DNA from: CBDCGJ01 sp965216645
GTDB taxonomy: Bacteria > Pseudomonadota > Alphaproteobacteria > GCA-2731375
Assembly (NCBI GenBank): GCA_965216645.1
Contig: CBDCGJ010000043.1
Location: 62,001 to 126,000, forward strand
DNA length: 64,000 nt
Direction of reading: 5' to 3'
The notes beneath the pieces are model-generated. The model had not been told where the DNA came from and ran no database searches. It saw only the letters and a list, made by a program, of their open reading frames with translations. The position numbers and the translations under genes are program-made. This document shows, piece by piece, positions 1 through 8,757 of the stretch. Numbering within the stretch: the stretch's first letter is position 1; each line of letters opens with the position of its first letter.

Positions 1-1
1 C

Positions 2-265
2 GTCCGCGATCGGAAGCCGGCCGAAGTGGCGATGATCACGGAATGCTCGATGAGCGACAATCTGATTTCCGACAACCCGGAGACCAAGTTCATTCGATCC
101 TGCAGCCTTTGCCCGCATATGCAGCGGATCACCATGGTCAACATCGCCGAGGCCTTGGAAGACATGAAACATGAAGTCTCCGTCGATCCGCGGATCGCGG
201 AGAAGGCACGGCAGGCAGTGGAGAATATGCTGCGTGTCGGCCGTGGTGAGAAGATTGTAAAATGA
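2..265 (+). CDS. nadA: Quinolinate synthase NadA, C-terminal fragment (5' end outside window)
   Basis: The frame is open from the window edge, so only the last 87 or so codons are present. The product condenses iminoaspartate with dihydroxyacetone phosphate to quinolinate using a [4Fe-4S] cluster. The visible TECSMSDN and RSCSLCPHM segments are typical of the NadA C-terminus, and the cysteine in the second is a likely cluster ligand. The stop overlaps the nadB start as ATGA, so the genes are translationally coupled in a nadA-nadB-nadC operon. An internal ATG at 26 is not the real start, because the homology continues upstream of it. Confidence 0.93.
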   Translation, partial: VRDRKPAEVAMITECSMSDNLISDNPETKFIRSCSLCPHMQRITMVNIAEALEDMKHEVSVDPRIAEKARQAVENMLRVGRGEKIVK

Positions 266-1845
266 CAGATATCCACAGTAGTGACGTTATCGTCGTCGGT
301 GCCGGGGTCGGCGGGTTGTTGGCGGCCCTCAAGCTAGCCCCCTTGCGCGTGACCGTTGTCGCCAAGGCGCCGATGGGGGAGGGGGCGGCCAGCGCCTGGG
401 CACAAGGCGGCATCGCCGCCGCGATGGCACCCGACGATACGCCCGCTGACCATGCGTTGGATACGCTGGCGACGGCTCAAGGGTTGGGTGTCGATGAGGC
501 GATCGCGCTATTGACCGAGGAAGGCCCGGCCCGGATCGGCGAACTGATCGAGCTCGGTGTCGCTTTCGATCGAAATGCCGACGGTCAATTGACCTTGGGT
601 CGCGAAGGCGCTCATCGTCATCGCCGGATCCTGCATGCCCAAGGCGATAGCACGGGACGGGAACTGATGCGGGCTCTCGGCGCGGCCGTCCGTCGGGCGC
701 AACATATCGAGATACATAGCGGTTTCACGGCACATTCTTTGGTCCGCGATAAAGGCCGCGTGATCGGCGTTTGCGGAGAGGCCGACGGAACGCCGACAAT
801 TCTGCTCGGGCGCGCCGTGATCCTGGCCACGGGCGGCATCGGCGCGCTTTTCAAATACACCACCAATCCGGCGGAGGCGACCGGCGACGGGGTTGCCATG
901 GCGGCGCGGGCCGGCGCCCGAATCGCCGACCCCGAATTCGTGCAGTTCCACCCCACCGCCATCGATGTCGGCGTTTCTCCCATGCCGCTAGCGACGGAAG
1001 CCTTGCGGGGCGAAGGCGCGGTGCTGACGACCGGCGACGGTCACCGATTTATGGTTCAGGCCCATGAAGATGCCGAACTGGCGCCGCGGGATGTGGTCGC
1101 CCGTGCGATCTGGCGGCAACGGCAGCGAGGCCGCAAGGTCTTCCTGGACGCCCGTGACTCCGTCGGTGCGGATTTCCCCAACCGATTCCCGACGGTCTTT
1201 GCCCATTGCCGGACCTATGGGATCGATCCGCGTGTGCAACCTATCCCGGTCGCACCAGCGGCGCATTATCATATGGGCGGCGTCCTCGTCGATCCGAACG
1301 GCCGATCATCCGTACCAGGGCTCTGGGCCTGCGGCGAAGTGGCCGCGACGGGGATACACGGGGCCAACCGATTGGCCAGTAACTCCTTGCTCGAGGCCGT
1401 TGTCTTCGCACCACGGGCGGCAGCCGATATCCTGGCGCGGGAAACGACCTCCCCATCGGGGAATGCGAACACATCGCCGCTGACGCGGCTTTCATTGCGA
1501 TCGATCGAGCGTCGGCAGGTGATGAGCCTGGTCGACGACACATACGCCGCATTGGGGTTGATGCGGGACGGCACGCGACTGCGCGCATTTCTTCAACAAA
1601 TCGTCGCGATGGAAAACGACACCGTTTCGCCGTCGGCGGCTTTGACCAATCGGATAACCGTGTTGAAGATGATGACGGTTTCGGCTCTCGCCCGGCAGGA
1701 AAGTCGGGGTGGTCATTTCCGTACCGACTTTCCAAGACCGTCGGATGCGTTCGCGCGCCGCACCATTACGACCCTAAACGATACCGAAACTCAAATCGCG
1801 CATATCCTGCGTGACGAGTTCGAAGACGAACTGAAACAGGCTTGA
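262..1845 (+). CDS. nadB: L-aspartate oxidase NadB
   Basis: This 527-residue flavoprotein oxidises L-aspartate to iminoaspartate, the substrate of NadA. An N-terminal dinucleotide-binding motif (GAGVGG, about residues 13-18) is followed by the family signatures AWAQGGIAAA, REGAHRHRRI and the C-terminal GLWACGEVAATGIHGANRLASNS-type FAD/active-site region, here near residues 353-375. Length is normal for NadB (about 510-540). The start overlaps the nadA stop by four bases, and nadC begins four bases after the stop, so this is the middle gene of a three-gene NAD synthesis operon. Confidence 0.97.
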   Translation: MTDIHSSDVIVVGAGVGGLLAALKLAPLRVTVVAKAPMGEGAASAWAQGGIAAAMAPDDTPADHALDTLATAQGLGVDEAIALLTEEGPARIGELIELGVAFDRNADGQLTLGREGAHRHRRILHAQGDSTGRELMRALGAAVRRAQHIEIHSGFTAHSLVRDKGRVIGVCGEADGTPTILLGRAVILATGGIGALFKYTTNPAEATGDGVAMAARAGARIADPEFVQFHPTAIDVGVSPMPLATEALRGEGAVLTTGDGHRFMVQAHEDAELAPRDVVARAIWRQRQRGRKVFLDARDSVGADFPNRFPTVFAHCRTYGIDPRVQPIPVAPAAHYHMGGVLVDPNGRSSVPGLWACGEVAATGIHGANRLASNSLLEAVVFAPRAAADILARETTSPSGNANTSPLTRLSLRSIERRQVMSLVDDTYAALGLMRDGTRLRAFLQQIVAMENDTVSPSAALTNRITVLKMMTVSALARQESRGGHFRTDFPRPSDAFARRTITTLNDTETQIAHILRDEFEDELKQA

Positions 1846-1849
1846 ACCC

Positions 1850-2704
1850 ATGACAAAACCCGATCTGTCACTATCGCCATTGTTGGTGCGGCGCGCGGTC
1901 GAAGAGGCGTTGCGCGAAGACTTGGGACGCGCTGGCGATATCACCACGGACGGCATCGTGCCGGTAGATGCGACCGCCAGCGCCGATTTCGTTCCAAGGG
2001 AGGAGGGCGTTATCGCGGGGCTCGATTTCGCCGCCGAGGCTTTCCGTCTCCTCGATCCGGACGTGAAGCTGACGCGGCATCTTGATGACGGTGCCGCAGT
2101 GACGCCCGGCAAATCAGTGATGACCGTGACCGGCAAGGCCCGCGCGGTTCTGAGTGGCGAGCGGGTGGCGCTGAACTTTGTCGGCCGCCTTTCGGGGATC
2201 GCCACGGCGACACGCGCCATCGTCGACGCGGTCGCGGGGACCGGCGCGCGGGTGACCTGCACACGGAAGACAACGCCGGGGCATCGTGCTGTCGAGAAAT
2301 ATGCGGTTCGCGCCGGTGGTGGATACAATCACCGTTTCGGTCTCGACGACGCGGTTTTGATCAAGGACAACCATATCGCTGTCGCTGGCGGTGTGCACCA
2401 GGCGTTGGCGGCGGCGAAAGCCAATATCGGCCACATGGTCAAGATCGAGATCGAGGTCGACACCCTGGCGCAGCTTCGCGAAGCCTTAGCCGCCGGTGCG
2501 GACGTGGTTCTTCTCGACAATATGGATCCGCCGACCTTGCGCGAGGCGATTGCGCTGATCGATGGGCGCGCGGTCGCCGAGGCGTCGGGTGGGATTACCG
2601 CGGCCACCGCCCGCGCCATCGCGGAATCCGGCGTCGACGTCTTATCCGTCGGCTGGCTGACTCACAGCGCGCCGAGCCTAGACGTCGGGTTGGATATTTC
2701 CTAA
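1850..2704 (+). CDS. nadC: Nicotinate-nucleotide pyrophosphorylase (carboxylating) NadC
   Basis: The 284-residue product converts quinolinate and PRPP to nicotinate mononucleotide, the last step of the quinolinate branch. Recognisable segments are EDLGRAGDITTD near the N-terminus, the TRKTTPGHR substrate-binding stretch, the HNHRFGL-type segment (here YNHRFGLDDAVLIKDNH) and EVDTLAQL, ending with EASGGI. Size matches the family (about 280). It closes the nad operon. Its stop overlaps the stop of the convergent acyl-CoA dehydrogenase gene (shared CTAA), leaving no room for an intergenic terminator. Confidence 0.97.
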   Translation: MTKPDLSLSPLLVRRAVEEALREDLGRAGDITTDGIVPVDATASADFVPREEGVIAGLDFAAEAFRLLDPDVKLTRHLDDGAAVTPGKSVMTVTGKARAVLSGERVALNFVGRLSGIATATRAIVDAVAGTGARVTCTRKTTPGHRAVEKYAVRAGGGYNHRFGLDDAVLIKDNHIAVAGGVHQALAAAKANIGHMVKIEIEVDTLAQLREALAAGADVVLLDNMDPPTLREAIALIDGRAVAEASGGITAATARAIAESGVDVLSVGWLTHSAPSLDVGLDIS

Positions 2705-3960
2705 ACACCGGCCAAGTCTTCCGTCGGCAGAATGTGCGGCGAGTTGGCGATGGCCGTCTCACTCTTCGGTTCGCCGCGATAGACTTGACGGAGATGAACT
2801 TCATCGGGTCCGTCGGCGACACGGAAGGCGCGGGCCCAGCTATAGGCCTCGGCGATCGGCGTGTCCGGCGTGCCACCCATGGCGCCGAAGATATGCAGCG
2901 CCCGATCGGCAATCCGATGATAAGTCTGCGCCACCGCCACTTTGATCATCGATACCTCGCGCCGGGCCGACCGTAAGCCGTCTTGGTCCAACAACCAGGC
3001 GGTTTTCAGGATCAAGAGCCGGGCCTGTTCCAACTCGATCCGGCTGTAGGCGACGGCCTGCTGCACGGCATCGTAGTCGGATACGGTACGGCCGAATGTG
3101 CTTCGTTCCTCCGCCCGCGCCATCATCAGTTCGATCAACATCTCGCAGTTGCCGACCGCGCGCATGCAGTGGTGTACGCGCGCCGGACCCAGTCTCACTT
3201 GGCCGGAGACGAAGCCGTCGCCTTCCGCGCCGAGCAGGTTGTCGACAGGTACGCGGGCATCCTCGAACTTGATTTCGCAGCCGGCAGCACCCGGTCCACC
3301 AAGATCCAAATAGGGCAGTTCCCGCGTCAACTTCACGCCCGGCGTATCCATTGGCACGATCAATGCGCTATGGCGTTTGGTGCGCGGCCCGTCCGGATCG
3401 GTAACGCCGATGACAATAAGAAACTCGCAGTCCCGATGGCTGGCGCCGGACGCGAACCATTTGTGGCCATTGATGACATACTCGTCGCCGTCGCGTTGGA
3501 AGCGGGTCTGCAGGTTCGTCGGGTCGGAGGAAGCGACGGCGTATTCCGTCATCGCGAATGCGGATTTTATCTCCCCCTCCAACAAAGGCGTCAGCCATGC
3601 CCGCCTCTGCGCATCCGTTGCGAAATGCTGCAGGGTAATCATATTCGGTACGTCCGGCGCCTGGCAGTTGAAAACCCGGGCCGAGCCGTGCCATCGGCCC
3701 ATGATTTCCGCCAACGGCGCATAGTCGAGATTGTTGAGGCGGGTTCCCGGCTCATCGTCACGCAGATCCGGCAATCCGAGATTCCACAAACCTTGCTCCT
3801 TGGCCAGTCGCCGGAGCTCAATGGTGAACGACGGTTCGGGCAATCTGTCCCGCAACACCGCGAGCCGCCAATCGCGCCAGCGCGGGATGATGTATTGGCG
3901 ATAAAATTCGTTCAGTTGATCCTGCAACGCAATGGATTGATCGGTATAAGTAAACTGCAT
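2701..3960 (-). CDS. Acyl-CoA dehydrogenase family protein
   Basis: The 419-residue flavoprotein has the usual three-part acyl-CoA dehydrogenase build: an N-terminal helical domain, a middle beta domain with FAMTEYAVASSDPTN and NGHKWFASGA, and a C-terminal helical domain with RSTFGRTVSDYDAVQQ and the FGAMGGTPDTP / DGPDEVH region. It should oxidise an acyl-CoA to the 2-enoyl-CoA, passing electrons to ETF. The middle-domain sequence resembles the ACAD10/ACAD11-like branch, but the substrate cannot be set from sequence. Downstream on the same strand, after about 80 bases, lie M81, enoyl-CoA hydratase and CoA-ligase genes that begin upstream of it, suggesting one acyl-CoA catabolic group. Confidence 0.93.
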   Translation of the reverse strand: MQFTYTDQSIALQDQLNEFYRQYIIPRWRDWRLAVLRDRLPEPSFTIELRRLAKEQGLWNLGLPDLRDDEPGTRLNNLDYAPLAEIMGRWHGSARVFNCQAPDVPNMITLQHFATDAQRRAWLTPLLEGEIKSAFAMTEYAVASSDPTNLQTRFQRDGDEYVINGHKWFASGASHRDCEFLIVIGVTDPDGPRTKRHSALIVPMDTPGVKLTRELPYLDLGGPGAAGCEIKFEDARVPVDNLLGAEGDGFVSGQVRLGPARVHHCMRAVGNCEMLIELMMARAEERSTFGRTVSDYDAVQQAVAYSRIELEQARLLILKTAWLLDQDGLRSARREVSMIKVAVAQTYHRIADRALHIFGAMGGTPDTPIAEAYSWARAFRVADGPDEVHLRQVYRGEPKSETAIANSPHILPTEDLAGV

Positions 3961-4041
3961 AGCGCGCTCTTTCGGCGAATGTATCTTTTGTGCGGCGCTA
4001 TATTCACGCCTCGACGTCGCAGCGTCAAATCGGCGCGATCT

Positions 4042-5538
4042 TTAGGGAGAATGTTCGGGACCCAGGGGCGACAGTCGCACGCCGGCGCGGAGCCTGCGGT
4101 AAGCCTGGTTGGCCGGGTCGGCGATATATCCGCCGGGGGCGATGGCGATCAGCGTCCGGGCGGCGATGGGATCGAAGTCGGCGCGGAAGTGGCAGGTGCT
4201 CTTCAAGGCGATGATGTCGCGGTCGGGGAGCGAGAGACCGAAATGCTCGAATACGGCCCTATCCAGGGTTTGGATGCGCCGGCTGCCGACGGCGATGTCG
4301 ACACCGCCGATCCGGAGCAAGGCCGCGGGGCCGACATCGACATCGCGCCCCTGACTGACCGCACCGTCGGCGCGAAAGCATCCGTCGCTTAGTGCGATGA
4401 CTTCGAAACGGCCGGGAAAGGGGTGCACGCCGGGTAAATCCGAGCGGCCGCCGAGGGATAGATCGAGCATGGCGCCGATCCCGGCGTCGTGAGCCGCTTT
4501 GGCCGCCTCCGCATCCGCCAACATTCCGAAAAGAGCATTCTTTGCCCCGCCCTCGACCATGGCCTGCAAGAGGCCAACCGTGTCTCCGCTGCCGCCGCAG
4601 CCGGGATTATCCTGGGTGTCTGCGATGACGACGGGGCGGGTGCCGGCCGCGATTAGCTCCCTGGCTTGGCCGACGGCCTCGACCGGCGATAGGAGCGGTT
4701 CGGCAAATTCCGCCTCCTTCGACAGGATCAGGGCGGCGATCTCATCCGCGGCCGCGTCGGCAGCGGCTTGGGTGACCGCGTGAACGCTGACGGAGGGGCC
4801 GCATTGCCGCAGGTCGGCGGCCGGGAATCCCGCCAAGTAAGCCAGCGAGACAATCTCTTCTGTCTCCCGTGCCGCCGCGGCGTCGACGATTCCTTTCGAC
4901 GGTTCGACGAATGTGCATTGAAAGTTCAAGGGCAACAGGAAGGGGAGATGGCGTTGCGCCCGGCCTGCGGGCCGGCCCTCGACCAATAGTCGGGTCATGG
5001 CCGCCGCCGCCCGCGCACCTGCGTCCCGTTGATCCACGTGAGGATAAGTTCGGTAGGGCAATACCGCATCGGCCGACGCCAGCATGTCTGTCGTGACATT
5101 GGCGTGGTAGTCGAGCGAGATCACGATCGGGACGGTCTCGCCGACGACGGCTCGGACACGGCGCAATAATTCGCCTTCGCCATCCTCGAAATCCGCCGCG
5201 ACCATGGCGCCGTGCAGGTCGAGATAGACCCCGTCGACGGGCAGAGCGTCACTGAGCCGCGCGACGATCTCGCTGGCCAAAGTTTCGAAGGCCCGCGCCG
5301 TTACGACACCGCCCGGCAAGGCCGACGTCCAGAGCAACGGCGCGATCTCGTGATTTCCCGCATGTGCGCTGAGAAACCCACCCATGCCGCTACCACTTTC
5401 GGCCATCTGACTTGTGATTTCGTCACCCCGCAAGACCGGCGGTCGGCCAGGTGCGCTACCGAAATCCTCGAGATCGGTTGGCGTGGGCACGAAGCAATTT
5501 GTCTCATGCATGAAGCCGGCGACGGCAATCCGGGACAT
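4042..5538 (-). CDS. M81 family metallopeptidase-like protein (MlrC/microcystinase C type)
   Basis: The protein is 498 residues from the ATG at 5538, which directly follows the upstream enoyl-CoA hydratase stop; the frame is open further upstream but that part is shadow sequence. Family signatures are AVAGFMHETNCF at the N-terminus, VYLDLHGAMVA with metal-binding His/Asp in the first third, SLDYHANV, YRTYPHVD, and QDNPGCGGSGDT in the C-terminal domain. MlrC cleaves linear microcystin, but most M81 homologues have unknown substrates, so no toxin degradation is claimed. A paralogue lies at 39540-41033. It is last in a CoA ligase / hydratase / M81 transcription unit. Confidence 0.88.
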   Translation of the reverse strand: MSRIAVAGFMHETNCFVPTPTDLEDFGSAPGRPPVLRGDEITSQMAESGSGMGGFLSAHAGNHEIAPLLWTSALPGGVVTARAFETLASEIVARLSDALPVDGVYLDLHGAMVAADFEDGEGELLRRVRAVVGETVPIVISLDYHANVTTDMLASADAVLPYRTYPHVDQRDAGARAAAAMTRLLVEGRPAGRAQRHLPFLLPLNFQCTFVEPSKGIVDAAAARETEEIVSLAYLAGFPAADLRQCGPSVSVHAVTQAAADAAADEIAALILSKEAEFAEPLLSPVEAVGQARELIAAGTRPVVIADTQDNPGCGGSGDTVGLLQAMVEGGAKNALFGMLADAEAAKAAHDAGIGAMLDLSLGGRSDLPGVHPFPGRFEVIALSDGCFRADGAVSQGRDVDVGPAALLRIGGVDIAVGSRRIQTLDRAVFEHFGLSLPDRDIIALKSTCHFRADFDPIAARTLIAIAPGGYIADPANQAYRRLRAGVRLSPLGPEHSP

Positions 5539-5539
5539 A

Positions 5540-6319
5540 TCAAACGCCTTTGAAGACCGGCTGGCGTTTCTCGACGAAGGCTTCCTGTCCTTCGGCGAAA
5601 TCGGCGGAGTGTCGGATCTTTTCGCGCCAGGCCATGCCGGCGCTGCGGCCGGCTTCCTCGCTTTCGAAGCAGGCGCGCCAGAGCGTTTCTTTCTGGGCCT
5701 GGACTGCCAAGGGGCCGCATTCGACGGCGATGCGTTTGGCCAGGTCGAGGGCGGCGGTGCTGGCCTGCCCGGCCGGTACCACCTGTTCGACCAACCCCGC
5801 CGCCTGGCACCAGGCGGCATCCTTGGCATCGCCGAGAGCGAGCAGGGCAAAGGCCTTGGCGTAGCCGAGCTTGGTCGCCAGCTTCAATGGGATGTCGACG
5901 GCATTGGTACCGATACGGGCTTCCGAGACCGCGAATTTCAGGGTCTCGTCGGCGATGGCCATGTCGCAGCCCAGCATGAGATTGATGCCTTCGCCGATGC
6001 AGTGGCCGTGGACGGCCGCGATGATCGGTTTCGCCGTGGTCATGCCTTCGTCGATCAGCAGCGGGCCGAAACCGGCCAAGTCATCGGCTTCGAGCGCGCG
6101 GCTCAACGCCTTGACATCGACACCGACACAGAAGGCGCGTTCGCCGGCTGCGTCGAGCACAGCAACGCGTGCTTCGTCGTCATCGCGGAAGCGGGTGAGG
6201 GCGTCATTGACCCCGGCATACATCGCCTGATCGAAGGCATTCATCACCTCCGGCCGGTTCAAGGTGATCCGTGCGACATGTCCGTCGCGTCGATAAAGGA
6301 CCCGCTGCGCCTCGCTCAT
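5540..6319 (-). CDS. Enoyl-CoA hydratase/isomerase family protein
   Basis: At 259 residues it has the crotonase fold length. The oxyanion-hole segments are visible: AFCVGVDVKAL in the first third and AAVHGHCIGEGINLMLGCDMAIAD in the middle. The glutamate usually at the first catalytic position of true hydratases falls in a region reading GEGINLM, so activity is plausible but could equally be isomerase or hydrolase. The stop lies one base upstream of the M81 start, and the start overlaps the CoA-ligase stop by four bases, so translation is coupled. It likely acts on an acyl-CoA made by the ligase. Confidence 0.93.
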   Translation of the reverse strand: MSEAQRVLYRRDGHVARITLNRPEVMNAFDQAMYAGVNDALTRFRDDDEARVAVLDAAGERAFCVGVDVKALSRALEADDLAGFGPLLIDEGMTTAKPIIAAVHGHCIGEGINLMLGCDMAIADETLKFAVSEARIGTNAVDIPLKLATKLGYAKAFALLALGDAKDAAWCQAAGLVEQVVPAGQASTAALDLAKRIAVECGPLAVQAQKETLWRACFESEEAGRSAGMAWREKIRHSADFAEGQEAFVEKRQPVFKGV

Positions 6320-7671
6320 TGGCTTTCCTCCTCGACCAGTTTGGTTTTGCCGGTGGCGCCCTTCAGGATTTCGAACTCGCCTTCTTCCACAAATTCCAAC
6401 TTGGCGCGGAACCGTAATTGGTTATGGATCGCTTCGGAAAGATCGTGGGCCAGCGCCGCGCGTCGTTCGTCGGACAAGCCGGCCGAAACCTCGGCCTTGA
6501 TCCGGACCGGTGCGGGTACGACCGGTCCCGGCCCGGGCTTGATGATCCGCATCTGTCCCGTCGTCAATTCGGACGATGAGTTGACCACGTCCCGTACCGC
6601 ATTGGGGAAGACGTTGACGCCCTTAACCAGCAGCATGTCGTCGACCCGGCCCTTGAACAACATGCGCGGACCGGGCCGGCCGCACGCGCAGGGTTCGGTC
6701 GAAACGTGGATGATGTCCTTGTCGCGCCAGCGGATCAGGGGACCGCATTCCCGCTCAAGACCGGTGAATACGATTTCGCCCTCGACCCCGTCCTCTATCG
6801 GCAGCGGTTCCAAGGTTTCGGGATCGCAGATCTCGTAATAGGCGTTGTCCGCGGCATAATAGTGGATGCCGGCATGGGCTTCGCAGGACACGCCGGTCGG
6901 GCTATGGCAACCGGTCGCGCCCATGATGTCATGCACCATGGCGCCGCCGAAGCCGTCCTCAATGGGGCCGTAGATTTCCGGGATCGAGCCGCCGGGCTCC
7001 CCGAAGACGATAATCTTTTCCAACCCGAGATCGGCGGGATCGACGCCGGCCCGGTCTTTCATGGTTTTGATCAGATGCTGGGCGAAGGAAACGGTGCAGA
7101 CGATCGCTTTCGGGCGGGTGTCCAGGGCGGCCTGTGCCACCCGTTCCACGCCGGACAGAGCGCCGACCGGTACGACGCAAATGCCGCAGCCCATCATCGA
7201 ATCGACGGCCGGGATGCCGGCGACCCACATGGATAAAACGCTGGCATGCATGACCACGTCGCCCGCTTCGAGGCCCAAGCGGGCCATGGCACGGCCCTGA
7301 TTTTCATCCGTCACCCGACGATCCTTCAATGTGAAGCCGCTATATGTCGGGGTGCCGGTGGTGCCGGACGAGGAGGAGACACGATTGACCAGCTTCGGGT
7401 CGCAGGTGATGTGCAGGCCAAAAGGGTGCCCCAATTGTTCGCGTGAGGCGGCCTGGCTTGCACGTTCCTCATCCTTATCGAAGAAGGGATAATCGCGCAG
7501 CTGCGCTAATTCGCGGAAGTCATGGGGATCGGCACCAGCCTTATCGAATTTGTCTTTGTAATACGGCGATTGGGTGTAGACCCGGAGCAACTGAGTTTTC
7601 AATTTACGGAATTGCAGCTCGCGGAGCGCCGCATCGTCAAGCGTCTCGGCGCTCGGATTCCACAGTTTCAT
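6316..7671 (-). CDS. Phenylacetate-CoA ligase-like AMP-dependent synthetase
   Basis: The 451-residue protein belongs to the PaaK-like adenylate-forming ligases: a SSGTTGTPTYSG nucleotide-binding loop in the middle of the N-domain, FGEPGGSIP, and the hinge/C-domain segment RVDDMLLVKGVNVFPNAV. It should activate an aromatic or short carboxylic acid to its CoA thioester. The start at 7671 (MKLWNPSAE) has an AGAGGA ribosome-binding site about seven bases upstream; the open frame before it is not conserved-looking. It is the first gene of the minus-strand group with hydratase and M81 genes. No ring-cleavage genes of the phenylacetate pathway are nearby, so the substrate is open. Confidence 0.9.
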   Translation of the reverse strand: MKLWNPSAETLDDAALRELQFRKLKTQLLRVYTQSPYYKDKFDKAGADPHDFRELAQLRDYPFFDKDEERASQAASREQLGHPFGLHITCDPKLVNRVSSSSGTTGTPTYSGFTLKDRRVTDENQGRAMARLGLEAGDVVMHASVLSMWVAGIPAVDSMMGCGICVVPVGALSGVERVAQAALDTRPKAIVCTVSFAQHLIKTMKDRAGVDPADLGLEKIIVFGEPGGSIPEIYGPIEDGFGGAMVHDIMGATGCHSPTGVSCEAHAGIHYYAADNAYYEICDPETLEPLPIEDGVEGEIVFTGLERECGPLIRWRDKDIIHVSTEPCACGRPGPRMLFKGRVDDMLLVKGVNVFPNAVRDVVNSSSELTTGQMRIIKPGPGPVVPAPVRIKAEVSAGLSDERRAALAHDLSEAIHNQLRFRAKLEFVEEGEFEILKGATGKTKLVEEESQ

Positions 7672-7812
7672 CGATATCCTCTGAATAGGCGTAAAAAGGT
7701 TTTGTAGCCTATTTGCCAGAAGGGGACAAAGCTGTTGACGGCGCGCCGCCGAGCCGGGACATTGCCGCATCTGTATCGACCCATTGGACAAAATTTAAGC
7801 GACGTCGGAGTC

Positions 7813-8748
7813 ATGGCCACTGTCATCGGGATCAAGTTGGACGACCGACGGGAATTGGTCGCCGAGGCGATGGAAAATCCGCAAGCCTTGGCCCAGGGCC
7901 GTCCGTTATTCGTCCGGCGGGTACTGGCGTTGCGGCGCCAGGGCGGACGCACGATCGCCGAGCCATGGATCGAAACCGGCGATCTCGACCAACCGGTCTA
8001 TCTGCAACCCGCCCAGGTGCGCAGCGTGCATAGTCCGCGCAAGGACGCGTTGACGCGCTTCAAACGTTTCTGGGACCGGCACGGTCGAGCCGCGCGACTG
8101 CAGACGTCCTTGCCGAAAATCGCCATGGCGGAAATTTGTCAGTTCGACGAACCGATATTGGTGCGGGAGCCGGCCTACCAACCCGGCAATGTCAGTGCCG
8201 TGGAGCTGATCGTTCTCAACCATTTGGTCCGCCGCGCCACGCCGGCCGTGTGCTTCGAAATCGGAACGTTCGACGGCCGCACCACGCTCAACCTGGCAAG
8301 CAATACGGGCCCCGAATGCCGTATCTTCACCTTGGACCTGCCGGCGGCACAACTCGACGGGACGGCTTACGAGGTCGCCGCCGGCGAGCGCCAGTTCATC
8401 GAAAAGGCGGCGTCCGGCAGCCGTTTCACCGGCACCCCGCAAGCGTCCAAGATCGAGCAGCTTTATGGCGACAGCGCCAACTTCGACTTCTCGCCCTATC
8501 ATGGCGTCATCGACTTCGTCTTCGTCGATGCCAGTCATGTGAGGGATTATGTCCTGAACGATGCCGGCGTTGCTATGAATCTGCTACGTCGAGGGACAAA
8601 TGACGATCCGCGGGGGACCGTGGTCTTCCATGATTACGGCGAATGGGAAGGCGTCACGGAAGCATTGGAGGAACTCCATCGCGGCGACCCGCGCTTCTCA
8701 GGCCTTTCGCATGTGGAAGATACGACCTTGGCCGTGCTGACACTCTGA
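7813..8748 (+). CDS. Class I SAM-dependent methyltransferase-like protein
   Basis: From residue 130 or so the protein shows a Rossmann methyltransferase core: CFEIGTFDGRTTLNLA (SAM-binding glycine-rich loop), IFTLDLP (acidic residue after strand 2), and DFVFVDASHVRDYVLND with the later VVFHDYG, a pattern common in predicted O-methyltransferases and Methyltransf_24 proteins. The N-terminal 120 residues are not recognised. I placed the start at 7813 (311 residues); an in-frame ATG at 7735 would add 26 residues, and neither has a strong ribosome-binding site at ideal distance. It stands alone, divergent from the CoA-ligase operon. Confidence 0.75.
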   Translation: MATVIGIKLDDRRELVAEAMENPQALAQGRPLFVRRVLALRRQGGRTIAEPWIETGDLDQPVYLQPAQVRSVHSPRKDALTRFKRFWDRHGRAARLQTSLPKIAMAEICQFDEPILVREPAYQPGNVSAVELIVLNHLVRRATPAVCFEIGTFDGRTTLNLASNTGPECRIFTLDLPAAQLDGTAYEVAAGERQFIEKAASGSRFTGTPQASKIEQLYGDSANFDFSPYHGVIDFVFVDASHVRDYVLNDAGVAMNLLRRGTNDDPRGTVVFHDYGEWEGVTEALEELHRGDPRFSGLSHVEDTTLAVLTL

Positions 8749-8757
8749 ACGTCGTGA

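Noticed and set aside
2983..4392. Plus-strand open frame of 469 codons opposite the acyl-CoA dehydrogenase and M81 genes
   Set aside because: Lies antisense to two well-supported genes; no recognisable domain.
5539..5850. N-terminal extension of the M81 protein to 602 residues
   Set aside because: The extra 104 residues lie antisense-free but inside the enoyl-CoA hydratase gene in another frame and look like shadow sequence; the family start MSRIAVAGF is at 5538.
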